A stretch of DNA of 64,000 bases from an uncultured Blautia sp. (GCA_900540785.1 UQHF01000004.1:62001-126000), one strand, 5' to 3'. Positions 7,704-16,735 are shown, counted from the first letter of the stretch. Notes: generated by a model not told the origin, from the sequence alone. Numbers and translations: made by a program.

Positions 7704-10064
7704 TTCTGTTTCCTCCTTTTTGATGCTTTCTTCTATATTATTGCTCTGAAGCACAGCTTCCTCCTGTTTATTTTCCTCTCTTTTTGCGAAAGGACGGAAC
7801 CGTTTCAGGCGAAGTGCGTTTGTCACCACAAAAATACTGCTCATACTCATTGCAGCAGCTCCCAGCATGGGATTTAATTTCAGACCGAAGGCTGTATAAA
7901 AAATTCCTGCCGCCACCGGAATTCCAAGTGCATTATAGAAAAATGCCCAGAAAAGATTCTGCTTGATATTCCGGATCACTGCCTTGCTCAGACGGATTGC
8001 AGTCACTGCATCAAGAAGGTCATTTTTCATAAGAACCACGTCTGCGCTTTCAATGGCAACGTCTGTCCCTGCTCCGATCGCCATTCCCACATCTGCCCTT
8101 GCAAGAGCCGGTGCATCATTTACGCCGTCTCCTATCATGGCAACGGTTTTTCCCTGTCCCTGGAGCTTTGCGATTTCCCGCTCTTTATCCTGCGGCATGA
8201 CTTCTGCAATAACCGTATCAATATCCAGTTTTTTACGGATCGCCTCTGCCGTCCTTCTGTTGTCACCTGTGAGCATGACAACTTCAATTCCAAGCTCCTT
8301 CATCTGCTGCACAGCCTGTCGGCTTGTGGGTTTTACCACGTCAGCCACAGAGAGAAGTCCGATAATTTTACTTTCTTCTGCGAAAATCATAGGCGTTTTT
8401 CCTTCATCTGCAAGCGCTTCCAACCGCTTTTCATATGCACCGAGAGCAATTCCCTGCTCCTTCATCATACGGCTGTTTCCTGCAAAATACCAGCGCCCGT
8501 TTATCTTTCCTTTTACGCCCTGACCTGGAACAGAAAGAAATTCCTCTGTCTTCTCTCCTTCGATTCCCCTTGCCCTGGCATATTCCAAAATCGCCTCTGC
8601 AAGCGGGTGCTCGCTTCCCCGCTCAAGACCTGCTGCAATCTTTAAAAAGGTATTTTCAGAAATCTCTGCTTCCACATCTGTCACAACAGGCTTTCCCTGG
8701 GTAATGGTTCCTGTTTTATCAAGAACCACACTTTTAATATTGTGTGCCGTCTCAAGCGCCTCTCCTGACTTGATCAGGATTCCGTTTTCTGCGCCTTTCC
8801 CGGTTCCCACCATGATGGCAACAGGAGTAGCAAGCCCGAGGGCACAGGGGCAGGAAATCACAAGTACGCAGATGGCGCAGGAAAGCGCGAATTCAAACGT
8901 AGCCCCTGCAATGAGCCAGGCAATGGCTGTCACAAGGGAAATACCCATGACTGTCGGCACAAAAATCCCTGCAATCTTATCTGCTGTTTTTGCAATGGGC
9001 GCCTTACTGGAGCTTGCCTCCTCCACAAGACGGATAATCTGAGAAAAGGTGGTATCCTCCCCCACTCTTGTTGCCTTAAAACGGATAAATCCTGTTTTAT
9101 TTACAGTGGCTGCAATAACCGTGTCATTTACCTGCTTGTGAACGGGAATGCTCTCGCCTGTAATGGCAGCCTCATCCACACTTGTACTTCCCTCTGTAAT
9201 AAAGCCATCTACTGGAATGCTTCCACCCGGACGGACAATGACAATGTCTCCTGCCTGTACCTGCTCCGCCGGAATTTCCATCTCTTTTCCTCCCCGCTCT
9301 ACTGTAGCAGTCTTTGGGGCAAGGTCAAGAAGCTTCGTGATCGCCTCGCTTGTCTTTCCCTTTGATTTTGTTTCCAGATATTTTCCCACGGTGATCAGTG
9401 CCAGGATCATGGCGGCTGACTCAAAATACAAATCGTGATAATATCTGTGCACCAATTCCATATCTCCATTTGCCAGCCCGTAACTCATTCGGTAAATAGC
9501 AAAAATCCCATATACAAGGGAAGCTGTGGAACCGATTGCGATCAGGCTGTCCATATTAGGAGCAAGGTGGAATAAGGTCTGATACCCTTTTATGAAGTAT
9601 TTTCTGTTTACATAGATAACAGGCAGGCAGAAAAGAAACTGGGTAAAGGCAAAACTCACTCCGTTTTCTGCGCCTTCCAGAAACGCCGGAAGGGGAAGCC
9701 CCACCATATGTCCCATAGAAACATACATAAGCGGAATTAAAAATGCAAACGATACGATCAGGCGCATTTTCATATTTCGAATCTGTTCTTCTACAGGAGA
9801 ACGGTTTCCTCCTACGCTTCCTTTTTCTGTCTCTCTTTTTGTAGTTCCCGCTCCCTGTACACTGGCGCCGTATCCTGCCTTTACCACTGCATCGATAATC
9901 TGTCCTTCCTGAAGGATATTTTCATCGTACTCTACCTGCATACTGTTTGTGAGAAGGTTGACGCTTACCTTTTCTGCTCCTGAAAGCTTTGAAACACATT
10001 TCTCTACTCTGGAAGAGCAGGCAGAGCAGGTCATGCCTGTCACATCAAACTTTTCTTTTTTCAA
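7500..10064 (-). CDS. copA: Copper-exporting P1B-type ATPase with a C-terminal copper-chaperone domain
   Basis: An 854-residue membrane ATPase that exports Cu(I). An N-terminal HMA domain has GMTCSAC (Cys13, Cys16). Eight membrane segments include the CPC metal site in ISCPCALG (about residue 400). The phosphorylation site is DKTGTIT, and the hinge motifs are TGDNRRTA and GDGVNDAP. A second HMA domain follows the last membrane helix (CPHC at 798-801), which is unusual because CopA proteins carry extra HMA domains at the N-terminus. The start is TTG, seven bases after GGAGGG, 15 bp downstream of csoR. An internal start at 7703 may release the C-terminal domain as a separate chaperone. Confidence 0.96.
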   Translation of the reverse strand: MKKEKFDVTGMTCSACSSRVEKCVSKLSGAEKVSVNLLTNSMQVEYDENILQEGQIIDAVVKAGYGASVQGAGTTKRETEKGSVGGNRSPVEEQIRNMKMRLIVSFAFLIPLMYVSMGHMVGLPLPAFLEGAENGVSFAFTQFLFCLPVIYVNRKYFIKGYQTLFHLAPNMDSLIAIGSTASLVYGIFAIYRMSYGLANGDMELVHRYYHDLYFESAAMILALITVGKYLETKSKGKTSEAITKLLDLAPKTATVERGGKEMEIPAEQVQAGDIVIVRPGGSIPVDGFITEGSTSVDEAAITGESIPVHKQVNDTVIAATVNKTGFIRFKATRVGEDTTFSQIIRLVEEASSSKAPIAKTADKIAGIFVPTVMGISLVTAIAWLIAGATFEFALSCAICVLVISCPCALGLATPVAIMVGTGKGAENGILIKSGEALETAHNIKSVVLDKTGTITQGKPVVTDVEAEISENTFLKIAAGLERGSEHPLAEAILEYARARGIEGEKTEEFLSVPGQGVKGKINGRWYFAGNSRMMKEQGIALGAYEKRLEALADEGKTPMIFAEESKIIGLLSVADVVKPTSRQAVQQMKELGIEVVMLTGDNRRTAEAIRKKLDIDTVIAEVMPQDKEREIAKLQGQGKTVAMIGDGVNDAPALARADVGMAIGAGTDVAIESADVVLMKNDLLDAVTAIRLSKAVIRNIKQNLFWAFFYNALGIPVAAGIFYTAFGLKLNPMLGAAAMSMSSIFVVTNALRLKRFRPFAKREENKQEEAVLQSNNIEESIKKEETEMITMKINGMMCPHCQAAVKKALEGFEGVQADVNLEDKAAYIKAPENTDKDALAKAVADAGYEVVSVE

Positions 10065-10079
10065 TTCTGTTCCCTCCCA

Positions 10080-10343
10080 TTATTTCAGGATTTTTCCCAG
10101 CATGGAAACAAATTCGTCTATTTTGGCTTCCTTTTCCTCCTCTGTTTCCGCATTTGCAACACAGGATTTTAAATGCGCTGTCAAAATTTCCTTATTGATT
10201 TTATTTAAAATCGCTTCTGTTGCCATAAGCTGCTGAGAAATTTCAATGCAGTACCGATCCTCGTCCATCATTCGGAGAATCCCGTCCATCTGTCCTCTTG
10301 CTGTCTTTAAAAGTCTTGTCATTTTCTTCTTATCTGCTTTCAT
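10080..10343 (-). CDS. csoR: Copper-sensing repressor, CsoR family
   Basis: An 87-residue all-helical repressor. The Cu(I) ligands Cys32, His57 and Cys61 are in place (RYCIEI and TAHLKSCV), which separates it from FrmR/RcnR types. It begins with ATG after GGAGAG and is followed 15 bp later by copA. Copper binding should release it from the palindrome just upstream (10358-10374), inducing both genes. Confidence 0.95.
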   Translation of the reverse strand: MKADKKKMTRLLKTARGQMDGILRMMDEDRYCIEISQQLMATEAILNKINKEILTAHLKSCVANAETEEEKEAKIDEFVSMLGKILK

Positions 10344-10357
10344 CTCGCTCTCCTTTC

Positions 10358-10374
10358 ATACCCCTCCGGGGTAT
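10358..10374. promoter_or_regulatory. CsoR operator
   Basis: ATACCCC (10358-10364), TCC, GGGGTAT (10368-10374): a G/C-core inverted repeat like the TACCC...GGGTA operators of Firmicute CsoR. It lies between the csoR ribosome site and a TATACT -10-like element at 10375-10380 (minus strand). Confidence 0.85.
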
Positions 10375-10390
10375 AGTATAAATGTACACC

Positions 10391-10416
10391 AAAAAAACTC
10401 CTCTGTCAAGAGTTTT
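10391..10416 (-). terminator. Short hairpin with T-run upstream of csoR
   Basis: On the minus strand AAACTC, a 9-nt loop and GAGTTT followed by more T. It lies about 55 bp after the CPBP gene stop and isolates csoR from upstream transcription. The stem is short, so it may be weak. Confidence 0.5.
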
Positions 10417-10468
10417 ATAAATAAAACTTTTTACAGAGGAAGTTTCGTTACTCCTTTTTATTGCTCTT

Positions 10469-11302
10469 TTAAATTGCCCGGTATCCCCGTTTTTTTCCTT
10501 TTTTTACAAAATAGGAAATTCCAAAAATCACAGCTGCCAGCAGAATTCCATATAAGGTAAGAACTGCTGTATTTGCCATTGCAGCATACGGCGTTCCCTC
10601 AAGTGCCAGAAGCTTTGGCGCCGCCTCCGTAAGAAGAAGGGAAAATACATTTGCCCCAATATGGAGAAGGGCACTGCTCCACAGATTTCCGCTCATCTCC
10701 AGAATGTACGCCATAACAGCGCCAAGGATTCCCGCATAAATAATCTGCACAAAATTTCCGTGGAACACGCCGAAAATCACACCCGAAAGAATCGCTGCCG
10801 CCGGGATTTTCATATAATCACGAAGTCTTAAATACATAAGCCATCGAAAAATTGCCTCCTCCGCCAGTGGAGCTACAATTCCCATCCACAGGATCATTTC
10901 CCATAAACTGTATCCTGTCGTAATGCTTTCCATCATATTCTGATATGTGTTGTCCTGCACAAATATCTGAAGAATCCCTACAAAGAGATTCACATAAAAG
11001 GCAAGACCTGCGCCAAGAAGGAGCAGAAGTCCGCATTCCCCCAGGTTTAATTTTTCTCCCGGAGGATTGGACACCAGTCTTCCAAAAACTCTCCTGTCTC
11101 TGTCTTTTCTGTAAAGATATACAGCGGGAACTATGGTGATCATTCCCGTAACACCTGTGATCAGAATAGAAAAACGATTAAATCCCTCATTGCCATATCC
11201 TGTCATTTGCGCGAGAAAAACAAGGACTGCACTTCCCAGGATCTGGTAAATGCAGAGGAACAAAACCAGAGGACTTAATCCCCTCCACACCTTTCCCGGC
11301 AA
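10469..11302 (-). CDS. CPBP family intramembrane metalloprotease
   Basis: A polytopic membrane protein of up to 277 residues with about eight hydrophobic segments. The glutamyl protease motifs are EEAIFRWLM (EExxxR), FGVFHGNF (FxxxH) and HIGANVFS (HxxxN), which define the Abi/CPBP (Rce1-like) family. Members process prenylated proteins or act in bacteriocin immunity; the substrate here is unknown. The start is uncertain: the only initiator near the HAD gene end is a TTG at 11302 without a ribosome site, and a GGAGGGG lies about 20 bases inside. It follows the HAD gene by 20 bp. Confidence 0.85.
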   Translation of the reverse strand: MPGKVWRGLSPLVLFLCIYQILGSAVLVFLAQMTGYGNEGFNRFSILITGVTGMITIVPAVYLYRKDRDRRVFGRLVSNPPGEKLNLGECGLLLLLGAGLAFYVNLFVGILQIFVQDNTYQNMMESITTGYSLWEMILWMGIVAPLAEEAIFRWLMYLRLRDYMKIPAAAILSGVIFGVFHGNFVQIIYAGILGAVMAYILEMSGNLWSSALLHIGANVFSLLLTEAAPKLLALEGTPYAAMANTAVLTLYGILLAAVIFGISYFVKKGKKRGYRAI

Positions 11303-11322
11303 GCTCTGACGGCGCAGAGGGC

Positions 11323-11970
11323 TCAGGCGAAAAAATCAAGGATTTCCCCGGCAGACGCCACGATTTTAAGAGGCTCTGCTGCCTGGAGCTCTTCCATTGT
11401 TCCATATCCATAGGAGACAGCAATGCACTCCAGTCCACAGGCTCTTGCCCCTAACACATCATGCTCTTTATCTCCCACCATTAAAACGGATTCTCTTTTA
11501 TCGGAAAGTCCGAGACGCTTTAACGCCTCTTCCACAACTGCCGCCTTATTTGTACGGTTTCCGTTCATCTCGCTTCCCACTACTTCATGGAAATATCCGA
11601 GAAGATGAAAATGCTCCAATATCTGAAGTACAAACTTCTCCGGTTTTGAGGAAGCAACTGCAAGAAGGTATCCTTTTTTTCTCAGCTCTCCAAGCATCTC
11701 CTCGATTCCGGGATATACGCGGTTCTCAAAAATCCCAATCGTGGAATAGCGCTCTCTGTAATAAGAAACTGCAAGCCGGGCAGTCTCCTCATCAAGGTCT
11801 GCAAATTTCATAAACTGCTCCATAAGAGGCGGCCCTACAAACACCCGAAGCTCTTCCAGAGAAGGCGTCGGCTTTCCCAGCTTTTCCAGAGCATACTGTA
11901 CGGATTTTGTAATTCCCTCGCCGGATTCCGTGAGAGTTCCGTCTAAATCAAACAAGATTGCTTTATACAT
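11323..11970 (-). CDS. HAD family hydrolase, phosphoglycolate phosphatase/PgmB-like
   Basis: A 215-residue phosphatase with all four HAD motifs: the nucleophile DLDGTLTES (Asp9 and Asp11), the VASSKPEK threonine/serine region, the lysine of NKAAVVEEAL, and VGDKEHDVLGA. A helical cap lies between motif I and II, as in subfamily IA (Gph/PgmB). The substrate is probably a small phospho-compound and cannot be named. I start at MYKAILF (11970), where GGGAGG lies 10 bases upstream; a longer frame to 12006 has no ribosome site. It may be co-transcribed with the CPBP protease. Confidence 0.9.
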   Translation of the reverse strand: MYKAILFDLDGTLTESGEGITKSVQYALEKLGKPTPSLEELRVFVGPPLMEQFMKFADLDEETARLAVSYYRERYSTIGIFENRVYPGIEEMLGELRKKGYLLAVASSKPEKFVLQILEHFHLLGYFHEVVGSEMNGNRTNKAAVVEEALKRLGLSDKRESVLMVGDKEHDVLGARACGLECIAVSYGYGTMEELQAAEPLKIVASAGEILDFFA

Positions 11971-12080
11971 AAATAAAAATCCTCCCGTTGTATGATATAA
12001 GATCAAATGATACTGTCATCTTTATATCAGCCTATTATATCATTGTTTTTTCGTAGCGTCCATGAAATTTCTGTGTTCTT

Positions 12081-12878
12081 TTACCTCTCCCCGGAATAAA
12101 TCCACGGCTCCATCTGCACAAGGCGGCAGTCTTCTGTAATCACGAGAATCTCTATTTTATTTTCCCCTTGCGCGGGCTCTGTCTCCAGGAAAAGACGGCT
12201 TCCCTCGCGCCACCAGAAGCATTCCTGATGATTGTGGCGCACAGAAATAATCCCCACCTGCCCCTCTGACTGAATTTCCACATAAGGCTTTCTTTGATTT
12301 TGTGGAACAGGGAGATGATGAAAAAATACGGAAAAGCCCTGAAAGATTGGAAATGGTCCGGAAACTTCCTGGTTAAAAGTCGATGGGAAACCCGGTGTCT
12401 GCATCGGCGTAGGCGTATGAGAGGGCGAAGGTACGGCGGAAGGCGTTGGAGTTTCCGTAACAGCCGGAGTCATTGTTGGTGTTGGGATTTCCGTAACAGC
12501 ACCTTCCTCCAACGTAGGCTGCACAGGAGGAACCTGTTCCGGTGCAGGCTGATGATTTTCTTCTGTACCTACTGACGGATTCTCCACAGGAATTTCTTCT
12601 AGTCCTCCCTCCCCTGTCAAAATATCTCCTACCTGATTCTCTTGCGGCGTCTCTTCCCAATCTTCCTGCTCCGTTTCTGTTTCTGCTCCGGCTTCTGTTC
12701 CTGATTCCCCACCCGTTTCCGGCTCCTCCCACCAGTTGGAAGGATACTCCTGCCCTTCTCCTGTTCCCATCTCCACATCAAACCCTCCCAGTTCCATACT
12801 TTTTACCTGTGTCAGGCAGAGACAGATTCCTGTGAAAATCCCACTGCCAATCCATTTTACCTTATTCTTTTTCTTCAT
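12081..12878 (-). CDS. Membrane-anchored Pro/Glu-rich protein paired with the Ser/Thr kinase
   Basis: A 265-residue protein that starts at ATG 12878, 7 bases after AAGGAG, overlapping the kinase gene by 17 bp. A basic N-terminus and a hydrophobic stretch (WIGSGIFTGICLCLTQV) form a signal anchor. Residues about 40-180 are a Glu/Pro/Thr-rich linker ending in repeated TPTP and TETPTPS units. A small C-terminal domain of about 80 residues (starting near PYVEIQSEGQVG) resembles an Ig-like or bacterial repeat fold. I do not recognise the family. The overlap with the kinase suggests it is its extracellular partner or substrate. Confidence 0.75.
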   Translation of the reverse strand: MKKKNKVKWIGSGIFTGICLCLTQVKSMELGGFDVEMGTGEGQEYPSNWWEEPETGGESGTEAGAETETEQEDWEETPQENQVGDILTGEGGLEEIPVENPSVGTEENHQPAPEQVPPVQPTLEEGAVTEIPTPTMTPAVTETPTPSAVPSPSHTPTPMQTPGFPSTFNQEVSGPFPIFQGFSVFFHHLPVPQNQRKPYVEIQSEGQVGIISVRHNHQECFWWREGSRLFLETEPAQGENKIEILVITEDCRLVQMEPWIYSGER

Positions 12879-14109
12879 AAACCCGCTCCTTCCATACCTT
12901 CTCATTTTCTGTAGAAACGCCGTCCAGCATTCCCTTTTCTTCTTTTTCCTCAAATTCTTTTAAAAGCTTTCTGCTTCTTTCTCTGTCTCCTTTTTTCCAC
13001 AGAAACATTCCGTACTCTGTATAGCCTTCTCTGTACTCCGGCTCATAGAGAAGAAGCTGCCTGTAGTAATCCTCTGCCCGCTCCATATCCTTCTGGTACT
13101 CTTCATTTACTGCAAGAAGGAGAAGAAGACGCCTCTGTTCCTCTTCTTTTTTATAAGATTGCAGAAGCTTCTGAAGTTTTTTCTCTGTCTTTTCACAGAT
13201 TTCTCTTTTCTCTTTCTCAGTTGCCTCTGTAAATGTCCTGTTATAATAGGTTTCCGTCACCTGGGAAAGAGCCGTGTAAAAATCCGTTTCTTTCTCAGAA
13301 GAAAGCAGGGGAAGGATAAGAGCAGAACAAAGGCACAGCACTGTGAACGCCCCCACAAAAGCATACAGACCTTTTGTTTTTCCCGTTTTTAAATCTTTTA
13401 AAATACGGGAAAGTCTTTTTTCTGCCTCCTCTGCATTTCGAAACCGGAAACCTTCTTTTTGCATACAGCATTTTTTTGTCACAAGAAACAGCTCCGGACA
13501 TTTTATAAAATAAGAAATTTTTCTTTTCCCCATCAGGCTGTCCAGTGTTTTTCCAAGGGCGTAAATATCGCTGGAAGCGGTAATCCTTCCTCTGTACTGC
13601 TCCGGCGCAGCATATCCCTTTGTTCCAAGACATACATTCTGCTCCTGTCCATACCAAAACACCGCGCTTCCAAAATCAATCAGGTACAGTCGCCCGGATT
13701 CTGTCAGCATCAGGTTACCCGGCTTTAAATCTCCATAAAAAACCGGCGGCGTACAGTGATGCAGATATTTTAAAATCTCTGCCGTCTCTATTCCAATCCT
13801 CAAAATTTCCTCAGGAGAAAAACTTTTTCCTTCTTTTATCCATTCTTCCAGATTTTTCCCCTGTATATACTCCATCACAAGATAGCAGTTTTCTTCTTTT
13901 TCCAGATAATCCATCATTCTGGGAAGTCCCTGATGGTTGAGAAGCCTTAAAAGCTTTGCCTCTCTCTTTTTTTCCAGCGGAAGCTCCTTTACTGCCCACA
14001 AAGTTCCAAGCTCCATATCTCTCGCAAGATAAATATCTCCTTCTCCCCCTCTTGCTATCTTTTCCAGAATGCAGTATCTCCCCTTTAAAATCCGTCCCGT
14101 AAGAGAAAT
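12862..14109 (-). CDS. Membrane serine/threonine protein kinase
   Basis: About 415 residues. The kinase domain (about 5-235) has the glycine loop ARGGEGDIY, the VAIK-type lysine in WAVKEL, DFG in LIDFGSA and APE in YAAPEQY. The catalytic loop reads YGDLKPGNL, so the HRD arginine is replaced and activation-loop control may differ. A membrane helix (about 250-272) leads to an extracytoplasmic helical region resembling TPR repeats; there are no PASTA domains. The frame opens just after a TAG. The GTG at 14118 is part of the AGGAGGTG ribosome site, so I propose the ATT at 14109, eight bases downstream, as the start; this is uncertain. Confidence 0.88.
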   Translation of the reverse strand: MSLTGRILKGRYCILEKIARGGEGDIYLARDMELGTLWAVKELPLEKKREAKLLRLLNHQGLPRMMDYLEKEENCYLVMEYIQGKNLEEWIKEGKSFSPEEILRIGIETAEILKYLHHCTPPVFYGDLKPGNLMLTESGRLYLIDFGSAVFWYGQEQNVCLGTKGYAAPEQYRGRITASSDIYALGKTLDSLMGKRKISYFIKCPELFLVTKKCCMQKEGFRFRNAEEAEKRLSRILKDLKTGKTKGLYAFVGAFTVLCLCSALILPLLSSEKETDFYTALSQVTETYYNRTFTEATEKEKREICEKTEKKLQKLLQSYKKEEEQRRLLLLLAVNEEYQKDMERAEDYYRQLLLYEPEYREGYTEYGMFLWKKGDRERSRKLLKEFEEKEEKGMLDGVSTENEKVWKERVYEEKE

Positions 14110-14191
14110 GGGTACCACCTCCTATGAAATTTTTATATTTGAATACATAAACATAATTGGAAAACTTCACAGCAGAACGCTGTAAAAAAGA

Positions 14192-14228
14192 AATAAAAAA
14201 TCCCTGCCCTTATCATATCACAGGGGAT
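14192..14228 (-). terminator. Terminator between the kinase gene and the importer operon
   Basis: On the minus strand ATCCCCTG pairs with CAGGGAT (one bulged base) and is followed by TTTTTTATTT. The order on the minus strand puts it after the last importer gene (stop at 14252) and before the kinase start. Confidence 0.7.
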
Positions 14229-14251
14229 ATATAAGAGCAAGGGGTTTTATT

Positions 14252-15010
14252 TTACCAGTTATAAAAAGAATCCACTAATTTTCTTCCTGTTTCTGTAAGA
14301 GGATTTGAAAGAACCTCTTCTGTTTTTCCGATTTCCAATATCTTTCCAGACTCCATAATTGCTACATTATCACAAAACCAGCGAATCACATCAAAATCAT
14401 GGCTGATAAACAGACATGTGAGATTCATTTTTTTTCTTACTTCATCTAAAAGCTGCATAATCTGAGCCTGTACAGATACATCTAACATAGATGTTGCTTC
14501 ATCTAAAATAAGAAACTCCGGCTCCAGCAAAAGCGCCCTGCACAAAATAATTCTCTGCGCTTCTCCTCCACTTAACTGATGGGGATACCGGAAAAATAAC
14601 TTCTCTGGAACTGCAGCTATCTTTGCAGTCTCATATATTTTCTTTACTCTATCTTCTTTTGAACCATATTTATGTACCAGAAGAGGATTCATAAGACTAT
14701 CCCATATTTTTTTTGAAGGATCCAGTGCACCTTCCGGATTTTGAAAAACAATCTGCATTCGCTTTCGAATTTTTCGCATATCCTTTTGAGAAAATTTTGT
14801 AATGTCCATACCATCAAAAATAATTTGTCCTGCATCACATGGAATCAGACGCGTAATCATCCTTCCCACTGTAGATTTTCCACAACCGCTTTTCCCCGCC
14901 AAACCCAAAGTTTTTCCCCTATCGATAGAAAAACTTACATCATTTACTACCGGTATTTTATTTTTTCTACCTCTCCCATACATCTTTGTTAAATTTTTTA
15001 CTTCAAGCAT
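14252..15010 (-). CDS. Nickel/peptide-type ABC transporter ATP-binding protein (NikE/OppF-like)
   Basis: A 252-residue nucleotide-binding subunit. Walker A is GKSGCGKST, the signature is LSGGEAQRI and Walker B is EFLILDEATSMLD. The preceding FQNPEGALDPSK motif is characteristic of the Opp/Dpp/Nik family. It starts 8 bp inside the end of the OppD-like gene and is the last gene of the riboswitch-controlled operon. It pairs with the OppD-like ATPase to drive uptake. Confidence 0.93.
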   Translation of the reverse strand: MLEVKNLTKMYGRGRKNKIPVVNDVSFSIDRGKTLGLAGKSGCGKSTVGRMITRLIPCDAGQIIFDGMDITKFSQKDMRKIRKRMQIVFQNPEGALDPSKKIWDSLMNPLLVHKYGSKEDRVKKIYETAKIAAVPEKLFFRYPHQLSGGEAQRIILCRALLLEPEFLILDEATSMLDVSVQAQIMQLLDEVRKKMNLTCLFISHDFDVIRWFCDNVAIMESGKILEIGKTEEVLSNPLTETGRKLVDSFYNW

Positions 15011-15914
15011 AAAGAAAACACCTTACCTTTCTTCCCGCCTGATTATATTCTTCTGGTTTCTGTTTTCTGCACCGCTCCATAGCTTTCTCACATCTGGAAT
15101 AAAAAATACACCCCTGTCCCACTTCTCTTTCAAAACAGGGAATTGGTTTCATTCCTTTTGAGGGCAAAGAATTTAACAGCCCTTCTGTATATGGATGAAA
15201 AGGTTTCTTTAAAACTTCCTGCGCAATTCCCTGCTCTACAATTTCTCCTCCATATAATACACATACATTGTCACATAATTTTTCTGCTAATTTTAAATCA
15301 TGCGTAATTAAAAGCATACTTTTTATCCTGCTTTCAGAAATAATTTTTAAGATCTGATATACCTGTTTCCTTAAAACCGCATCTAATCCTTTTGTTGGTT
15401 CATCTGCAATAATCCATTTCGGATTTTTACATAACCCCATCGCAGTTACAACTCTCTGATTCATTCCCCCGCTCATCTCAAAAGAATATTTTTTTACAAT
15501 TTTTCCGGTCTGCATTAATCCCAGTTCCTGAAGTAAGTTCTGTATATCTTTCTGAGATTTTTCTGTATTTTCGCATAATTGTTTCCCTATTTTTATCACA
15601 GGATTTAGAGATTGATTGGGATTTTGAGGAATCAAAGCAATTTTTTTCCCCCGGATTTTACACATATCTTTCTCTGACAAATGAAATAAATTCTCTCCAT
15701 CTACCCAACATTCTCCATCTACCGTAGCCGTTTGAGGGAGAAGTCTCAAAACAGACATTCCAATAACAGATTTTCCACTTCCACTTTCACCTATAAGACC
15801 TGTAATCTTTTTCTCTCTAAAGCACACTGATAAGTTTCTAATAACTGAAATTTCTCCATTAGATGTTTGAAAAGTTACATTCATATGCTTAATATCAATA
15901 TCCGACTTTCCCAT
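15003..15914 (-). CDS. Nickel/peptide-type ABC transporter ATP-binding protein (NikD/OppD-like)
   Basis: A 303-residue subunit with Walker A GESGSGKS, signature MSGGMNQRV and Walker B WIIADEPTKGLD. The C-terminal oligopeptide/dipeptide extension carries the cysteine cluster CIFYSRCEKAMERCRKQKPEEY typical of OppD/DppD/NikD proteins, where it often binds an iron-sulfur cluster. Its start overlaps the upstream permease stop by one base and its end overlaps the next ATPase by 8 bp, so the operon is tightly coupled. Confidence 0.93.
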   Translation of the reverse strand: MGKSDIDIKHMNVTFQTSNGEISVIRNLSVCFREKKITGLIGESGSGKSVIGMSVLRLLPQTATVDGECWVDGENLFHLSEKDMCKIRGKKIALIPQNPNQSLNPVIKIGKQLCENTEKSQKDIQNLLQELGLMQTGKIVKKYSFEMSGGMNQRVVTAMGLCKNPKWIIADEPTKGLDAVLRKQVYQILKIISESRIKSMLLITHDLKLAEKLCDNVCVLYGGEIVEQGIAQEVLKKPFHPYTEGLLNSLPSKGMKPIPCFEREVGQGCIFYSRCEKAMERCRKQKPEEYNQAGRKVRCFLYA

Positions 15915-16735
15915 TAAAAATCTCCTCCCGTTTCTGAATGTACATCAACAAAATCACGAATGGCATCTCCCAGAAGATTAATACACAGAGACAAAGCAAT
16001 CACACAAAAACCTGGTGCAATTAACAATAACGGCGCACTGCGAAATAAAGTTCTGGCATCACTGATCATAATTCCCCAATCTGGTTGAGGCGGCTGCAAT
16101 CCAAGACCTAAAAAACTCAAAGAAGCAACTGAAAGAATCGCTCTCCCTATTCTGGTTGTGAAAACAACTATAAGATTTCCCATAATATTCGGAATCACAT
16201 TCCTTATGATAATACGAAAGTTTCCACTTCCTGTTGCTCTTTCTCCTTCAATAAAACTTTCTGCGCATACAGACATCGTTTCTCCTCTTGCCAGTCTGGA
16301 AAAGCCAGCCCATGATGTAAGAACAAGAGAGAAAAGAAGGCTTTTTATTCCTCCACCCATCAACCCTGAAATCGCAATCATCAAAGTAGTCCCTGGAAGT
16401 CCCTGAAAAATATTGCTGATGATTGTAAAAAAAGAATCTACTACTCCACCAAAATATCCCGATATAAGCCCAACTGTCATTCCTAATAGAAGAGAACCGA
16501 ATGTCGCTGCTACAGCAAGAATAATGGATTGCCTTCCTCCATATATCACTCTGCTTAATACATCTCTCCCAAGATTATCTGTTCCAACCCAATGTCCCTT
16601 TCCTGGCTTTGCTAAAATATTTGTCATATCTATTGCATTAGGATCATAAGGTGCAATCCACGGAGCTAAAATACTCATTCCGATTATCCCTGTTAAAATT
16701 AACAAAATTACTATTGTTGATTTTTTTATCTTCAA
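15914..16735 (-). CDS. Nickel/peptide-type ABC transporter permease (NikC/OppC-like)
   Basis: A 273-residue permease with about six membrane helices. The N-terminal region has WVGTDNLGRDVLSRVIYGGR, a hallmark of the OppC/DppC/NikC family, and the EAA-type loop that contacts the ATPases is around ERATGSGNFRIIIRNVIPN. It overlaps the upstream permease gene by 4 bp (ATGA-type coupling). Confidence 0.94.
   Translation of the reverse strand: MKIKKSTIVILLILTGIIGMSILAPWIAPYDPNAIDMTNILAKPGKGHWVGTDNLGRDVLSRVIYGGRQSIILAVAATFGSLLLGMTVGLISGYFGGVVDSFFTIISNIFQGLPGTTLMIAISGLMGGGIKSLLFSLVLTSWAGFSRLARGETMSVCAESFIEGERATGSGNFRIIIRNVIPNIMGNLIVVFTTRIGRAILSVASLSFLGLGLQPPQPDWGIMISDARTLFRSAPLLLIAPGFCVIALSLCINLLGDAIRDFVDVHSETGGDF

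Noticed and set aside
10397..10410. TTGACA (minus strand) as -35 box for csoR
   Set aside because: It is 23 bp from the TATACT -10-like element, too far for a standard promoter, and lies in a hairpin loop.
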